Part shown: piece after piece, positions 1 through 13,104 of the stretch
Position numbering within the stretch: position 1 is the stretch's first letter
Layout: each line of letters opens with the position of its first letter
Source: Onchocerca volvulus
Lineage: Eukaryota; Nematoda; Chromadorea; Rhabditida; Onchocercidae
Length of the DNA: 64,000 bases
Direction of reading: 5' to 3'
Assembly: GCA_000499405.2 (NCBI GenBank)
Contig: HG738136.1
Location: 1,227,274 to 1,291,273, forward strand
The notes under the pieces: model-generated
Seen by the model: the letters and a program-made list of their open reading frames with translations, nothing else
Databases searched by the model: none
What the model was told of the DNA's origin: nothing
Translations under genes and position numbers: made by a program

Positions 1-284
1 TGAATAAGAATGTTGTTGAAGGAATCATTACTAGAAGGTTGATCAATTTTTACGCCAGTTTATCTGCTCACTAAATTCACAACAATGTTGCTATTTGTTG
101 AAATTTCATAGAAAAAAACTCTGTTTTTAAGCAGCTTAATAATCGGATTTTTTTGCTTCCAACAGTTAGTAATCGCATGCTTGAAATGGCTAAGTAGTTT
201 GTATTTTTCCGAATCAACTAAAAATTGTCGTCTATTTAATGTGATCAATTCAGCAATATTTATTCAAGAAAGAATAAATAAATA

Positions 285-290
285 TTTATT
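285..290 (-). terminator. Candidate polyadenylation signal of DDX1
   Basis: AATAAA on the minus strand about 130 nt past the DDX1 stop codon, in an A/T-rich 3' flank that also has a T-run (A-run on plus) at 333-348. It is the first good hexamer downstream of the stop. In DNA this AT-rich the hexamer is common, so the assignment is tentative. Confidence 0.4.
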
Positions 291-420
291 TAAGAAACAG
301 TAAAGAATAAAATAATATCGAAATTATAATACAAAAAAAAAAAAAAAATTTTCAAGCTATTGGACATGAATCATCGATTTTGAAACTTGTTTGGAAGTTA
401 ATATCACTAAAATTCTGTTT

Positions 421-3400
421 CTATTTCCCTTTTTCTGAAGCAATAAACATTCTCAAGTATGATAACTGCAATGAACGTTCCAAATCTGCAAGTTGTGCAA
501 CTGCTCCGGACAATTGTACTGCGTGTCCCTCGTAAAGAGAGCCTGGAAACAATGAATTTTTTTGCGGAATAATAATCATTCGAAAATTGTCTTAAAAATT
601 TATGAAAACTTATGCAGTTAACGAAAATTACAAATCCATAAATGAATAAGATTAGCTAAAAGTCGAAGTATTGGAAAGTGAAAGAGATGAATAAAAATTA
701 TCACACCCGTATTGGTTCGCTTTGCCCCGTAAACAACTTTACCATCGAATTCATCGACTGGCACAATAAAATCGGTATCGATTTGTGGAATGGTCACACC
801 TAAGTGCTCTTCAATATCTTCCAAAAGCTGAAACTCACAGATGTAAAAAATGGAAATCAGTTTTGCAAATAGTAATTATGAGAAACGACTAGGGGAACCA
901 AAAAAACAACAAATTGTACAGAAACAGAGAAAAATTTTAACTGACACTGTTCGCTATATCAGATATAACGATGAAAACATCCAATGTTAATTGGTTTTTA
1001 GTTTTCCAAACAAAAATGAATTCAAGTAAATTGGAAAACGAACTTTTGGCTCATCATACCAAATTGCACAGCCACGTTGTGTTACCAAAGCCGTATTGAA
1101 ACAATTAACACCACGTGAAGGACATTTATGGTACCATACTTTTTCAGGATGTGCTGAAACCAGGGAGATTGCCAAACCCATTCTAAAATATCGATGAATT
1201 TGGGGATTAAAAAAGAAATTAGTCGATTTTCAAAAAGTAAAAAGTGTAAAAAGACATCAAGAATGGTTTGGTAAATATGAACCAAGATGAATAAATTCGA
1301 GTTATTTGAACTTGAAAGTAACATTTCAATTTTCAAACAGTAAAAAATGCGGAAAAATATCAAGGATGGTTGGTACTTTCAAGGTTTGGTACTTTTCAAG
1401 ATGGATAAATTCGAGTTATTAAACTCGACAGTAACATTTCGTGAGAAATTGTTTTCAATTTTTAAGACCTAGAAGAGGGAGCAAATTTCGAAGAGAGTTA
1501 ATCCTTACTTTTTTATTGGTCTTTTTTTTTCTAGATTTCACTTATATAAATTCCACAGCATAATATTTTCCTAATTTATTTCAACTCATCTGACAACAAT
1601 CAAGCCGTCCGTTTCAAATGCAATTATTAAAAAATTAAAAATATTAACTTAATAAATAAAAAGCATTCGAGAAAATAAAAATAAAAAAAACAGACCTTTC
1701 TGCACGGCCTACACGACCAATTCGATGAAGATAGTTTGTTTTTTCATCCGGTAATGTTACATTAATCACTACAAAATAATCAATACAATATGAAACGTAA
1801 GAACATTGCATGAAAATTTTTATCAATCGTTTCTACAATTCCTCGTAAAAGTGAAAATAGCGAGAAAAAAAATTAGTTCATTTAATAACTTTGATTTAAT
1901 GATTGTGTTTGCATCTAGCCATAATCTAAAAAATTACACTGAATATTTCTCAAACTAATTTTCTCTGGTATGATCAATCATCACTCATGTACAAAAAGCA
2001 AGAAATAGTAAAATTAGAAGGAACAGGAAACAAACCGAATGGAATGCCTTTCACATCGATACCACGTGCAGCGACATCAGTGCAAATGAGGAATTTCGCC
2101 TTCCCTTTCTACAACTAATTCCATTTTATTAAGGAAACGAAAAAAAGAAACCTTGAGAAATCCATTTTCTTCCAGGAGCTTTCTTTTGCAAAAATTTTAA
2201 CGAATTATATATGTTTAAATCAATAATCAACCTTAAAGGCATCCAAATTTCTGGTTCTTTCATCTGGTCGACGATCACCGTGCAGACAAACACATGTGAG
2301 ATCTGAATAAATGAAATAATATCATTACAGAAACAATTAAATTCGAAACCGATTAAATACAGACATATCACAACAAAATCCAGTCCTAAAATCCATTTAG
2401 TAATTGCAAAACGTTCCTAAAACTTAAATTCCTATAATATTTCATAATTATTAACGCGACCTTGTGCTTTATATTTCAGGTATCTCTCCAGATTATCGCA
2501 ATCAAGTTTTGTGCGGCAAAAAATGATACCCTGATCCATATTACATTGGCGAATGGCCTGCAAAAAGACAGTACAAAAGTTAAAGAGACTGAACGGACAA
2601 TTTAAAAGTCTGAAATTGTATGAAATGCAATTAGAAGATAAAATAAAATTAAATGAAAACACACCTTCAAGACATATTCACCCTTTAAAATTTTCGTGCC
2701 TTCTGAGAGAGTTTCTGGGTAATCACTTCCTGGACGAATTTCATCATTTGCATGGATGCCATCAGTCTGAAAAGTAAAGTAGATGAAAATAAGATGAAGC
2801 ATAGAATAACATAAATCTGTCCATACAAAATATCATAACATACCTGCACTCTGTCTTGTGATTTCAAACGTATCCACATACGATCTGTTTTGGCATCAAT
2901 TTTGCAGACAACATGATGAACAGTATCTGGTACAGAATCCTGTCCTTTGAGATCCACCCACTGTGGGAAATGCATCATGCGATCCTGGAAAGTTCCTTCA
3001 TTTTATGCTAAGATCATAGAACATTGATGTTAAGCCACTACTATACTTTATGACCTTTTCTTTGGTTCGTGGTGATTTTGCATAACTATTTAAGTGTCAA
3101 CATCAGTTTTTAAGATTGATAAAGTCCATTCATAATTTATCCATTAATACATAATAACTTCTCAGCTCAATTAAGCTTAGAAAATTATGTTCCTATGTGC
3201 TTCCTATTTTCTGATACACTGTTATTTTTTGAAAAACTGAACATGAATTTTCAAATTCAAGCATATAACAATGGCTCATTCGTTAATTTGAGTATATATC
3301 ACATTCTTAAAACCATTTTCCACTGAATGTGAAGAAATAATTTTCATAGCAAAGTCGTTAATATTTTCCTAAAAGATAGATATTCATTACGAAAAATAGA

Positions 3401-6400
3401 AAAAATCAATAGAATCAAAAAGAAATACTTACAGCAAGTTTTTTAACATCAAAATTATGTAGTGTCGCGGAGCAAACAATCATTTGTAAACGTTCTCCTA
3501 AAGCCGTTATTTTTGGTAACGCTGCATGGATACGCTCGATGGTAGGCAAATGATTTTTCGCCGATATTAATGAATCCTGCAATTTCGTTCGCTTCATTCA
3601 CACTTTTATCAGTAAACAACAACTCAACGTTGAAAATAACTTACATATTTTAAATTTTGAAAAATTTTTATAGTTGAAATTTAAAATACATTTTTCTGAT
3701 ATGCTGAGTGGGATTTTGATAAAATCATACCCAATGGAAAAAAAAAAAACTCGTACCTAACAGAAAGTAGCCTGGATAAAATGCTAAAGTTTATTTGACT
3801 TTTATAAATATAGTGCACATTTCAAAACATTAGGAGATTCCTTGATGCATACATAGAAATGAAAGACAAAGGACAATTATTTAAGCTTACGGCTTCGTCA
3901 AGAATGAAGAATCGAACATTGGATAACAAAATTTTGCCACTTTGGATGAAATCTTCCAATCTTCCCGGTGTACATGTAATTATATCTACACCTGACATGA
4001 TAATTCTTAACTGCTCATTCACTGGAATACTGCCTATGACAAGCCCATTCCTAAAAATCACAACGCTTACTCCTGATGGATGATAAAATTACAAAGCAAG
4101 AATAATCGAAATTACTAGTTATTCAAATTTCACTACACCTATTTGATATTTTCAAAATGAAGCATGATGCTGAACATATCTGCTGTAAATCAATCTAGTT
4201 GAATGACTATATTAAAGTTATCATCTGTACTGAAGTTAGTAACTCCATGCATCAATATGGACTTCAACATAGTTCCAATATGACAAAATTTCTTTACTAG
4301 CTTACATAAATATTCTACTGTGATCGGTACTACAAAATTACCACTATTTCGAAATGAGATTAAAGATATGAATCCGTAATTCATTAAGACAATATATAAA
4401 AGAAAAAAAAAACCTTTTATTAAAATCCTCACCTGATAATTGGCTCCTTAAAATATTTTTTGAATGTTTTCAATTGACCATCAGTTTGTTCTGCTAATTC
4501 CTTGGTAGGTTCAATTATAATACAAGCTGGTGCATTTGGTTCCACTGTTTTTTTCGATTCGTTAGCTCCTGAACCATTGGGTGAAATGACAGTATTTTCT
4601 GGTTGTGCTTTGCAGACCGCTACATAGCCCTGAATTAAATAAAGCAATAGAGAATTAGCTTAGCTTTGGGATGCTTCTTAAATTTTCTAGAAATCTCAGT
4701 GTTGTTAAAAACAGTATTAATAAGTAACAAAGATAATCGAATTTGTTTGTTTCAGTAATACCTAATTTTTAAAAATTCTTTTTGGAAATTTGTAACATTG
4801 TCACAAACCTCCAAAGGATGTTTGAATTCTGTTTCACCAAAATTAAATCGAATTTCGGCATTCTAAAATAAAAAAAAAAAAACATAATTTAAATTGCAAC
4901 TATTATAAAATTTTTAATAATTTCAAAATTTATAGAATTACTACCAATCATTCCATGACACATGGATGGCACCCCGAAACATCAGTAGATTAATGTAGCG
5001 CAGTTTTAAATGATATTTTGGAACATATGACTAAGATAATTCTTGAAATTTTGGAAATTTAATGAATAAATTTAAAATAAGGTCTGTATGTTCAAAAATA
5101 TGCCATAGTAAAATATACTGCCTTTCAGAAAATATCCTGAATGTTAGTTAAATATGTCATGAAAACGAATTATAGAGTCTACGATCCTGAATTTAGAAAA
5201 CCGTAATTTTACTTTCAAAACAACAGCGGGATATAGTGCTGTATTCCGTAATGTTTGTGGAATGTCAAAAGCTTTTCCTAAATGTTGGCCATTTTTTGAA
5301 AAAGCAATTGTTGCATTATCCAAATCCAACATGCAACCAATAGTATCACCCAGTGTGAATGAAGTACCATAATTCTCAAACTGTTTGTTGTAACTCTTTT
5401 TTCCTGTACCACCATAACCAAAACCATTTTTATCAGTACCTTAAAAAGTCCATAAAAACTAAAAATCACATTTCGATAAAAACTATACGATTTACAATCA
5501 ATTCTGCAAGACAATTTTCAGCAATCAAGAAAGGAAACAAGGCGTTGCTTAGATAGATCCTCAACTTAAAAATGATGAACTCATTCGATTTTATTTTCGT
5601 TCATTTTGTTGATTTCAAAGCTTATTCCATTAATGATTATCAGCAGAAAGAAACTACAAAGTATGAGGCGCCAAAACTGAACTAACTTAGAATTAGTTTA
5701 TGTAGTCCAGAGAAAAATCGGTAGTATAACCACTGGAACCTCTATGCACCGGATAAATTCAGCATTTAGGCAAGTAAGCAATTAATAATGGAAAAACTCA
5801 TACGAACTGAAAACGAATACCTAAGTCGAGAACAGCATTAGCAGTTGACCACCCCAGACGACATAACCCGTCATCAGTAACGGTTCCTTCATAGTAGAAT
5901 TTCCCTAAAAACTTAAAATCATTTTAAAGTTTTCAATTCCCAATACATTTATTAAATTTTGTCCACATACATTGGCGCTTTAGCATTATAACGCATAAAA
6001 TCATGCAAATGAACTTGAATATGCTAAAAATCGTGTTATATAAAAGATAAAAACAAAGAATGATATAAGCGGAACCTTTGCCAACAATACCACGAGTACA
6101 ACGTGCTCCATTCCACGCCTTTGGATCACGACTTTGACAAAGTAACCCATCCGGGTCAATAGCAAGATTGTTATCTCGATCATGCACATTCAAGCACCAC
6201 CTTTCATCTGCAACATTTATGAACAAATTTGATTTCAATCACTTAAGATCAACTGAAAAAGATCCGAAAACTTCGCAGTATATAAGATTTTGTTTTTCAA
6301 TAACTTCTATTTTAATTACTTCAAATCTAAGGAGTAATCATGAGATACATGATCGTGCACATTCTATTGTACATCCAATTCTCGTCTATGAGGAACAGTA

Positions 6401-7605
6401 TGACTCGAGATGCTATATAAGTCTTAGTGCATATTTTAAAAGGCTGTGATTAAGTATTTTAAATCCTACGATATTCTAACAGATGCGGATTAAAAAAGTG
6501 TTCACAGAATTTTTTTTTAAGATGTCCATAGAATAGTCGTGAACGATTTCAGTAGGTAATTAAATGAAATTTTTTTTTTTAATATCTACTGCAAATGGCC
6601 TAGCAGAAGAACCAAAACTTCAGATTTAATGGCCAATGAATCACAAAGCAAGTAATTCTTTAATGTTTCCTAGCAAACATTAATTTTAATAGATTTATTT
6701 CTGCGCAAAAAATTAATACAAAAGTAAAGCTACCAATGTAACTAGTCGATTTATGCGTTTTACCCAACATCGAATCACGTAGTGATTCCCAAACGATTTG
6801 CAGTACGGGAAGACAAAATGCGCCCGTTTTGCCACTTCCTGTTTCTGCTGCCTGAATTATCACTATTACTTAACCTTTATTGTCGGCAGTTATTTGATTC
6901 TTCAATTAGAAAATTTGTAAAATGCAAAGATAAAGTCGGCTTAAATAAATGAAATAAATAAACAAAAAAGTATACCATAAGTACATCACCGCCACCAAGA
7001 ATTGCAGGAATTGCTTCGGCCTGAATATCTGTAGGCAATCTGAAATGTCAATAAACCTAAGCTGTAGATAGCAATAAGATTTATTCATTAATTAAATATT
7101 TACATTTGACTGGAATGAAATTTAATGCAAGCTATGGATAATATTGTACTGTCCCGCAATTAACATCCACGAATTCATGAATAGCAATTAACGTCAACTA
7201 ATGCATGTTGAACATAATATTATATAATATATCATTATGTATTTCATCCACAAATTGCAAATCTTTTTTCCAGTTTTATTGCTTAACTTCTAAATTTATT
7301 TTATGTGCAAATAGATGCTAAATTTTTGTCCAGAATTTTCAATTAGAAGATTTCATCATAAGTGAATTCGAAAAAATTCTCTTTTCAACATGAGGATTTC
7401 CAATTTTCTTTGCAAGTAAACAAATGTTTTTTTTTCCTGTTCAATCATTTAAGCTTTGGAAAATTATTCCAATAGAAATTCAAAGATAATTGATGAATGT
7501 AACTCGGAAAAACTGAAATAAAATTTAAAAAACTAACGTCCATTCCATTTCGTCCACTGCTCTGCCCAATTCCGGTAACATACCCAATTCTTCGAAGGCT
7601 GTCAT
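421..7605 (-). CDS. DDX1: DDX1, ATP-dependent DEAD-box RNA helicase with SPRY insert (19 coding exons, complete)
   Basis: RNA helicase/ATPase; in animals DDX1 acts in the tRNA-ligase complex, in RNA 3'-end processing and in RNA clearance at DNA breaks. Coding exons, 5' to 3' on the minus strand: 7605-7538, 7039-6976, 6851-6734, 6207-6076, 5904-5821, 5439-5213, 4862-4809, 4629-4433, 4050-3891, 3576-3433, 2984-2844, 2766-2665, 2557-2461, 2302-2232, 2108-2036, 1768-1696, 1182-1044, 827-707, 542-421. All have AG/GT borders and matching phases, and sum to 2187 nt (728 aa plus stop; human DDX1 is 740). The start gives [14 protein letters not shown], the expected DDX1 N-terminus. Motifs: [10 protein letters not shown] (about 46-54, catalytic Lys 52), SPRY domain about 90-240 ([18 protein letters not shown]), Ia PTKELAEQ, Ib TPGRLED, II DEAD (366-369, split by an intron after DEA), [38 protein letters not shown]. 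The last 15 residues diverge from vertebrate DDX1. The exon 13 donor (GTCGCG) is weak, but phase requires it. Confidence 0.96.
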
Positions 7606-7787
7606 CCTTGCTAATTAAATAATTGTTAATTAAATATTCTACTCGTCCAGAAGAATCATTAACCGTACGCCATCTAATCAAAAAAATGAGACACAACCAT
7701 AAATCATCCACTGAAAACTCGTTGGTTGCAACTCACAACCAATACATATATTCTATGAAAATTATAATCCCATCCGTTAAATGATAA

Positions 7788-7950
7788 TTTCCGGAACGGA
7801 TCCGGTTCTTGTAGGGTGACAGGATTTCTGGTCATCATGGGCACCTTTCCGGGATGAAAATGGAGATCCTGTTGAATTGACAAGCTGCTTACCGGTACTT
7901 GTGATCATCTGTCATGGGCTTTTCCGGAATGGATATGGATCCTTTTCAGA
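7788..7950. repeat. Short imperfect repeat with TTCCGG cores upstream of DDX1
   Basis: Two and a half imperfect units, each opening with TTTCCGG(A/G)A and ending near TGATCATCTG/TCATGGGC: about 7788-7844, 7845-7919 and a partial 7920-7950. The patch is clearly GC-richer than its surroundings and sits about 185-345 nt upstream of the DDX1 start. The CCGGAA cores resemble ETS-type sites found in animal housekeeping promoters, so it may be the DDX1 core promoter. It could instead be a small decayed repeat. Confidence 0.4.
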
Positions 7951-8606
7951 TGTGCAATACACGTGATCTTTATCCTAATTATCTTAAGAGATTTCAATTA
8001 CTGAATCATCATTGATTGATTTTAATGGAAAAAAGAATTTGATAATTCATTTACAGGCATTTATTTGATATTCTATTCACATTTTGGTAAATAATAGCAA
8101 AATAAAATGAAGTTTTAGGCAAATAATAGTAAGGTGAAATATCATGATGTTAATTTAAGAATTGCAACTTCACTTTTCAATGCTTTTGTTTAAAAAACAT
8201 AAAATTTTGACGCAATGACAAATTCGTTCCTATCTCTATTTAATCATATTGTTTATTGGAAATAAGCAAAAATTTAAATATAATATAATTAGAGAAACGA
8301 ATAACTTCCATCCGTTATTTATGTTTTTCTTACTACATAGGGCAAATTTCTTCTTCCTAATTACCGTTCAAAAATTACTTTAAAATAAACAAACGATCAT
8401 TATTCTTATTATCGATTTCCAATTTTCTAATCATTGTCAGATAATTTGCTATGATAAAATACTAAATATATTAGTGAAAAACTTTTGAATATATCACATT
8501 GAATGTTTTAGTAATGCAAACAAATTGTTTAAAATTTAATTGATTTTGTCACATTTTAAGCGATTTTAAAGTTCTTTTTTATTACTCAGAAAATGACATA
8601 TTTATT

Positions 8607-8666
8607 CACGTGGTTTAGATGATGTTTACGCTCGATAGAAAATTTATCAGATTCACGTATCACGTG
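8607..8666. promoter_or_regulatory. Pair of CACGTG E-boxes
   Basis: Two perfect palindromic CACGTG boxes at 8607-8612 and 8661-8666, 54 nt apart, in AT-rich intergenic DNA about 1 kb upstream of DDX1. CACGTG is the core of bHLH-zip (MYC/MAX, TFEB/HLH-30-type) sites. No expression evidence is available; this is a motif observation only. Confidence 0.25.
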
Positions 8667-8973
8667 AGGCAAATTATTTATATTGAATTTTCTCGCCAGA
8701 GGCTAGAATTTTAACAATCTTATTTTTCAGGTATATAATATGATATTTTGGCAAGTGATATCATATCGATAAACGAAGAAAAGAAATATTCATAGTGAAA
8801 TTCAAATTTTATCTGATAACAGGATATAAGTGACAAATTTCAGTGTATTCAAAATAATAATAAGGTAAGGAGTAATTGTAGCAAAAAACATGTATAACTT
8901 TTTTTTACGTGCATAATTTCGAATTTATTTTATAAATTTGAAGAAATAATAATGCAAATGTTAAAATTAAATT

Positions 8974-8979
8974 TTTATT
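8974..8979 (-). terminator. Candidate polyadenylation signal of the LIM gene
   Basis: AATAAA on the minus strand 227 nt downstream of the LIM-gene stop codon (9206-9208) in AT-rich DNA. It is a plausible 3'-end signal, but the hexamer is frequent here by chance. Confidence 0.35.
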
Positions 8980-9205
8980 TTAATCGTAGTGTTAAGTGAA
9001 AGTAATTTTCATCGCGATCATATGGAATTTTAGGATGAATTTTAGGACATTATGATATTAAGGATATTGATGATCCATTGATTTGAAAATTCTAGAAGCT
9101 AGCAAAATTCTCAGTTATATGACATCAGCAACAAAATAGCATTCATTTTCAGATAAAGTTTTAAAATGAGAACAGAAAAATGCAGATCAAAATTTCCAAT
9201 ATATC

Positions 9206-12200
9206 TCATAAATCAGTAATCGGTTTTGAATCGCCACCGGTTCGTACCCAATGTATATGACAATTTTTACACAGCAATTGATCATTTAACGGATAGCAAC
9301 GTTTTTCCGATTCATCTGTTAGCTGCATACCACAACCCTGAAATGAAGTAAGAATTAAATAGGAATCAAAATAAAAATGAAACTATTTTTTTTTTTTAGG
9401 GTTACTTCCGGATTAGATGAATACATATTTCCATTTTGGATCATATGTGATTAGAAAAAAAGTGATATAATATTAGTAATAGTCGCAAGTTCTTGAAGGA
9501 AAGGATGCTTTCCGAAAATCAATAAAAACCTGAAATGGAAATCTAGGAAATCTGGTATAGATAGCAATTACATAATTTATATAATTTTAGAATTCTCACC
9601 TTACAAACATAGCATTCGATATGATAATCTCGGTTGATTGCAACAACATGAACTGTTTCTCCGGTTTCCTGAAAATAAAAGGAAAGTTTTTATCATGAAT
9701 CTCAATGAATAAAAATGCAAATGTTCGTTGTTATTCCCAACATAATTTTGTAAATTTTTCACCGATTGCCTTGAAAATTTCAAAACAACGTTGCATTCGA
9801 ATAGATATATGTTTAAAAATTTTCAGACTAGTTGAAGTTAACCACGGGTCTAGCTAATTCAAAATAAATCAAAACGAGATAAAAATATAGATTAACAATT
9901 TCATATTTTCCCATTCCAGAAGTTTTAATTTTGATTGCTGCTCCTGTTTATGGCATCAAATTGATTTCATAAATATTTTACCTAAAAAATATTTTACAAC
10001 TTACCTTATTAGGCATAATTGCTTTTAAACATGCGGCACATTTTGGTGCAAAAAGTCTATGGTAATCTTCAGTACAGTATACACGACCTTGCGGATCCAA
10101 CGCAAAGGGTACACCGTCCAAACAAGTTTTGCATTTTTCGCAACGGAAACATCGTGGATGATAAGATTTCCCAACGGCATGCAGAACCTATAAAATTTTT
10201 TTTTTTTAAAGAGATTCAAACAGTAGCAAAAGTCTTCTTCAAATTTTTTATTCAAGTTGGAACAAGTTATTTATTTGACCTTTCACATGCTAGCTTTTGT
10301 TGTCTTTAAAATTTTCGTCTTTTTTGTTGAAAAAATTTAATTCAAACAACTTTCACATCTAAAAAACAATTTTTTAGAAATTAGTTACTCTTTCTAAGTA
10401 TTTCTAATTATCATTATAAATTATGCATACCATATCCATAATAAAATGTGAGCATGCAGCGCATCGTTCTGCAGTTTCATGCATTCCACTATACAGGTAA
10501 TCTTCTTCACAGTACTTTTTCCCTCGAGTCTAAAAAAAACCCATCAACTCTTATTAATTTGTTGATTAAGTAATTTAAAGTATATCGCATTTTATTTTAT
10601 CCATTAGGAAAAATTAAGATATGGGTAGAAATGACTTTTATATGAGAACTTTTATTGCAATAGAATAAAGTCTAATATATTTATTGCTGTGAATTTCAGA
10701 GTTTTTTCAAATTTAAGTTTTCAAAATTTCCAAAAACCTCCATTTTCTATATCAAAAGAAATTATGAAAAATTCTTATTACTAAATAATAACCAACTTTA
10801 TAGAACTTTTTTCCTCGTAAAGTTCGTCCGCACATGTCACAAGTAAAGCAATTCTGATGATACAATTGGCCAAGTGCGCAAGTGACATCTGCTTCTTCCA
10901 GTATGGCTTTTCCGCATAATTCACACATACCGATCGGTTTTCGATTTAAATTTAACTGCTTTTCCAAATTATTCGTTATTTCATCATATTTTTTACGTTG
11001 CAACGATACGCCAGAATCCGTAGATGTTACCGAATCCATACTTTTTTTCCTCCAAGGTGGTATTACGGTGGTGGCATTGCTTTTTAGCTTTTTGTCGTCA
11101 TATTTATTGGAAATATTTGTTGGCGGAGGTTGTTGATTTACTGAAAAATTTTTTTTTTCTTTTCATAAAGAGAAAAATTTGCATAATAAAGGGTTATCTT
11201 CTGTTTAAATCATTTTCCTTTAAATGCTTTCGCAACTTCTAACTTAATTCTATTAATGAAGCATAAAAATTCGCCAAAATAACTGCTAAAATTCCGCAAA
11301 ATTTTTAAAAATACCATTTAAATGCCTGTCATTTATATTTTTCTTTGCAGTATTTCCATTTACCAATAAGCTTTCATTTCGATCATTACTTGATTCATTA
11401 ATCAAATTCTGAAATTTGATTTTTTTTTTTTTGAATTTATTTTCCAAAATTATATCAAACATAAATATTATTATACTAGATATCATATAATGTAAAATGA
11501 ATTTCAGAAAAAAAAACTTATCGTTTGTAGCGAAAGTCTAGTCTATAAATTCGTAACTAATGATACTTGCAATGATACGTATTTTTTCTTTTTTCAAACT
11601 CTTCTAGTAATATTTCAATTCAGGATTTGGGAAGTATTCTTAAAAAGTCATTTAAGGAGAAACCCGAGATCGTCGCCGAATTGGTAATCCACTATGGTAG
11701 TATGTTTTGGCCGGTGAAATCAGGCCACGAAAAGCACTACTTGCAGCACATGGTGTTGCCCGATAGGTATCTTCATTTGGATCAATCGAATTACTCTTGA
11801 AAAACAGCAATTTTATCATTGGAACTAGGCTCAAGTAATAGGCTTATTTACAGGATGAAATATTTCTATACGAGCGGAAGAATATATTTATGGACAATTA
11901 ATTGGAGTTAGATGTTGAATATATTTTTAAATTACCATATTCCAAAATTCAAATTACCGTATTTCAAAACCTCTAATGAATCTTGTGCTGATTCGAAAAA
12001 ATTCAAATACCGTGCTAGATCCACTCATCGAAATTGATGAATGTGAAGTTTCCGTATTACTCGATGCACTTGCTGGACTTATAGAAGCTGCATTCTGAGC
12101 ACAATTCGATTTTTTCGCATTTAATACACCGGGTACGGTATTTTCGCCGGATACAGTAGCCACATCAATATGATTATACCGTATGGGGGTCTTTGTAGCG

Positions 12201-13104
12201 ATTGGTGATAAATGTTTTTCCTCCTCATTCAAGCCTTTCCGGACAACACTTCGGACAAAATTTGTGGATAAAATTGGCGATTGATGTTGGTGTTCATACC
12301 ATGGATTTAGTGGACGACTAGCTGATACCACCTGAAATTCGAATTTAAATTTTACGAAACAAAATTTGTATCTTCCTAGAAAACTATTTAATTTTATTTG
12401 ATATACGCAGAAATTAATTAATTAACTCAAAATAATTACCTGTTCTTTAAGTTTGCTAATTTCTTCCTTACTCATTTCATTTTTTTTACTATTTTCAGCA
12501 GGATTGCCGTTACCGTTCTTGTTAACAGAACTTTTATTATTGGAAGATGTTCCCGGTTTCGGACTCCATGTACTACTTCGTACATGCTAAAAATATGAGA
12601 ACAATTATATTAATTGAAAAAATTCAACTATGAAGTTAAAATCGCCAGTTGTAACTTAAAAAAAAAAAAAAGTTAAACCCAACTTTATCTTTTATGAATA
12701 ACATAGAAATACTAATCCAAAAAAATCTTCAAAAATTTTGACTCCAAAGAATTGTTTCCTTTTCGAAAAATGTTCATCACTTATATTTTAAAATTCTTTC
12801 AAGACTAAGTTTTAAAAAGAAATTTTTGCTTTGAAAAATTGTGAATAAAAAGTTTTCATTCGTTTTTCTTTCGATTTTTTCTTTTTTTTTTTTTTTTTTC
12901 TTTTTTTGGAAAATGAATTTAAAAGAAAAAAGTACAGTAGCACACCTTTTGTTTCTCTAAATTAATATGATGCAATTTTAATTCGAATTCTTTGCTCATC
13001 GTTCTATTATCAGCATCACTGATAAGACGTTGTGGTGGTGGTGGCTGTCCGAATGTATCAAGTTCACGTAAAAAATTACGTGTTTCTAATTCCACATCCG
13101 TCAT
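9206..13104 (-). CDS. zyx-1: Zyxin/Ajuba-family protein with three C-terminal LIM domains (10 coding exons, complete)
   Basis: LIM scaffold protein expected at adhesion sites/dense bodies and in the nucleus. Coding exons: 13104-12946, 12586-12440, 12331-12011, 11795-11664, 11408-11315, 11140-10797, 10529-10431, 10187-10005, 9668-9600, 9337-9206. Phases agree throughout and sum to 1680 nt (559 aa plus stop). The N-terminal half is low-complexity and Ser/Pro/Asn-rich, with a polyproline stretch (GQPPPPQRL) near residues 19-27 and PPPT further on. LIM1 starts at CELCG (Cys 357), LIM2 at CAACSHF (about 422), LIM3 at CAACLKA (about 484); Zn ligands are visible (YHQNCFTC, YHPRCFRC, YHIECYVC). YCEEDYLYSG and LDGVPF are characteristic of the zyxin/LPP/Ajuba/LIMD1 group. 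The LIM sequences look closest to Ajuba/LIMD1, the architecture fits zyxin; the symbol assumes orthology to the C. elegans zyxin gene. The reading frame stays open from the ATG back to an acceptor 25 nt upstream, so a longer N-terminus from an upstream exon is not excluded. Confidence 0.93.

Larger units (their letters stand above)
7606..9205. other. Intergenic interval between LIM gene and DDX1
   Basis: This 1.6 kb stretch between two head-to-tail minus-strand genes shows no further exon. Immediately 5' of the DDX1 ATG the minus strand reads ...TTTAATTAG then CAAGG then ATG, so an AG acceptor lies 5 nt before the start codon. That could be a trans-splice or 5'UTR splice site. The interval also holds a GC-richer TTCCGG repeat patch (7788-7950), two CACGTG E-boxes and the LIM-gene poly(A) signal, listed separately. 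Confidence 0.6.

Noticed and set aside
7445..7711. 88-codon minus-strand frame as the DDX1 first exon or a separate gene
   Set aside because: The overlapping frame from 7605 gives the correct DDX1 N-terminus and joins in phase; the longer frame matches nothing.
7736..7800. Minus-strand segment ending YMYWL with a GTGAGT donor, in phase with DDX1 exon 2
   Set aside because: It resembles the EMDWL end by chance; upstream residues do not match DDX1, and the exon at 7605-7538 fits fully.
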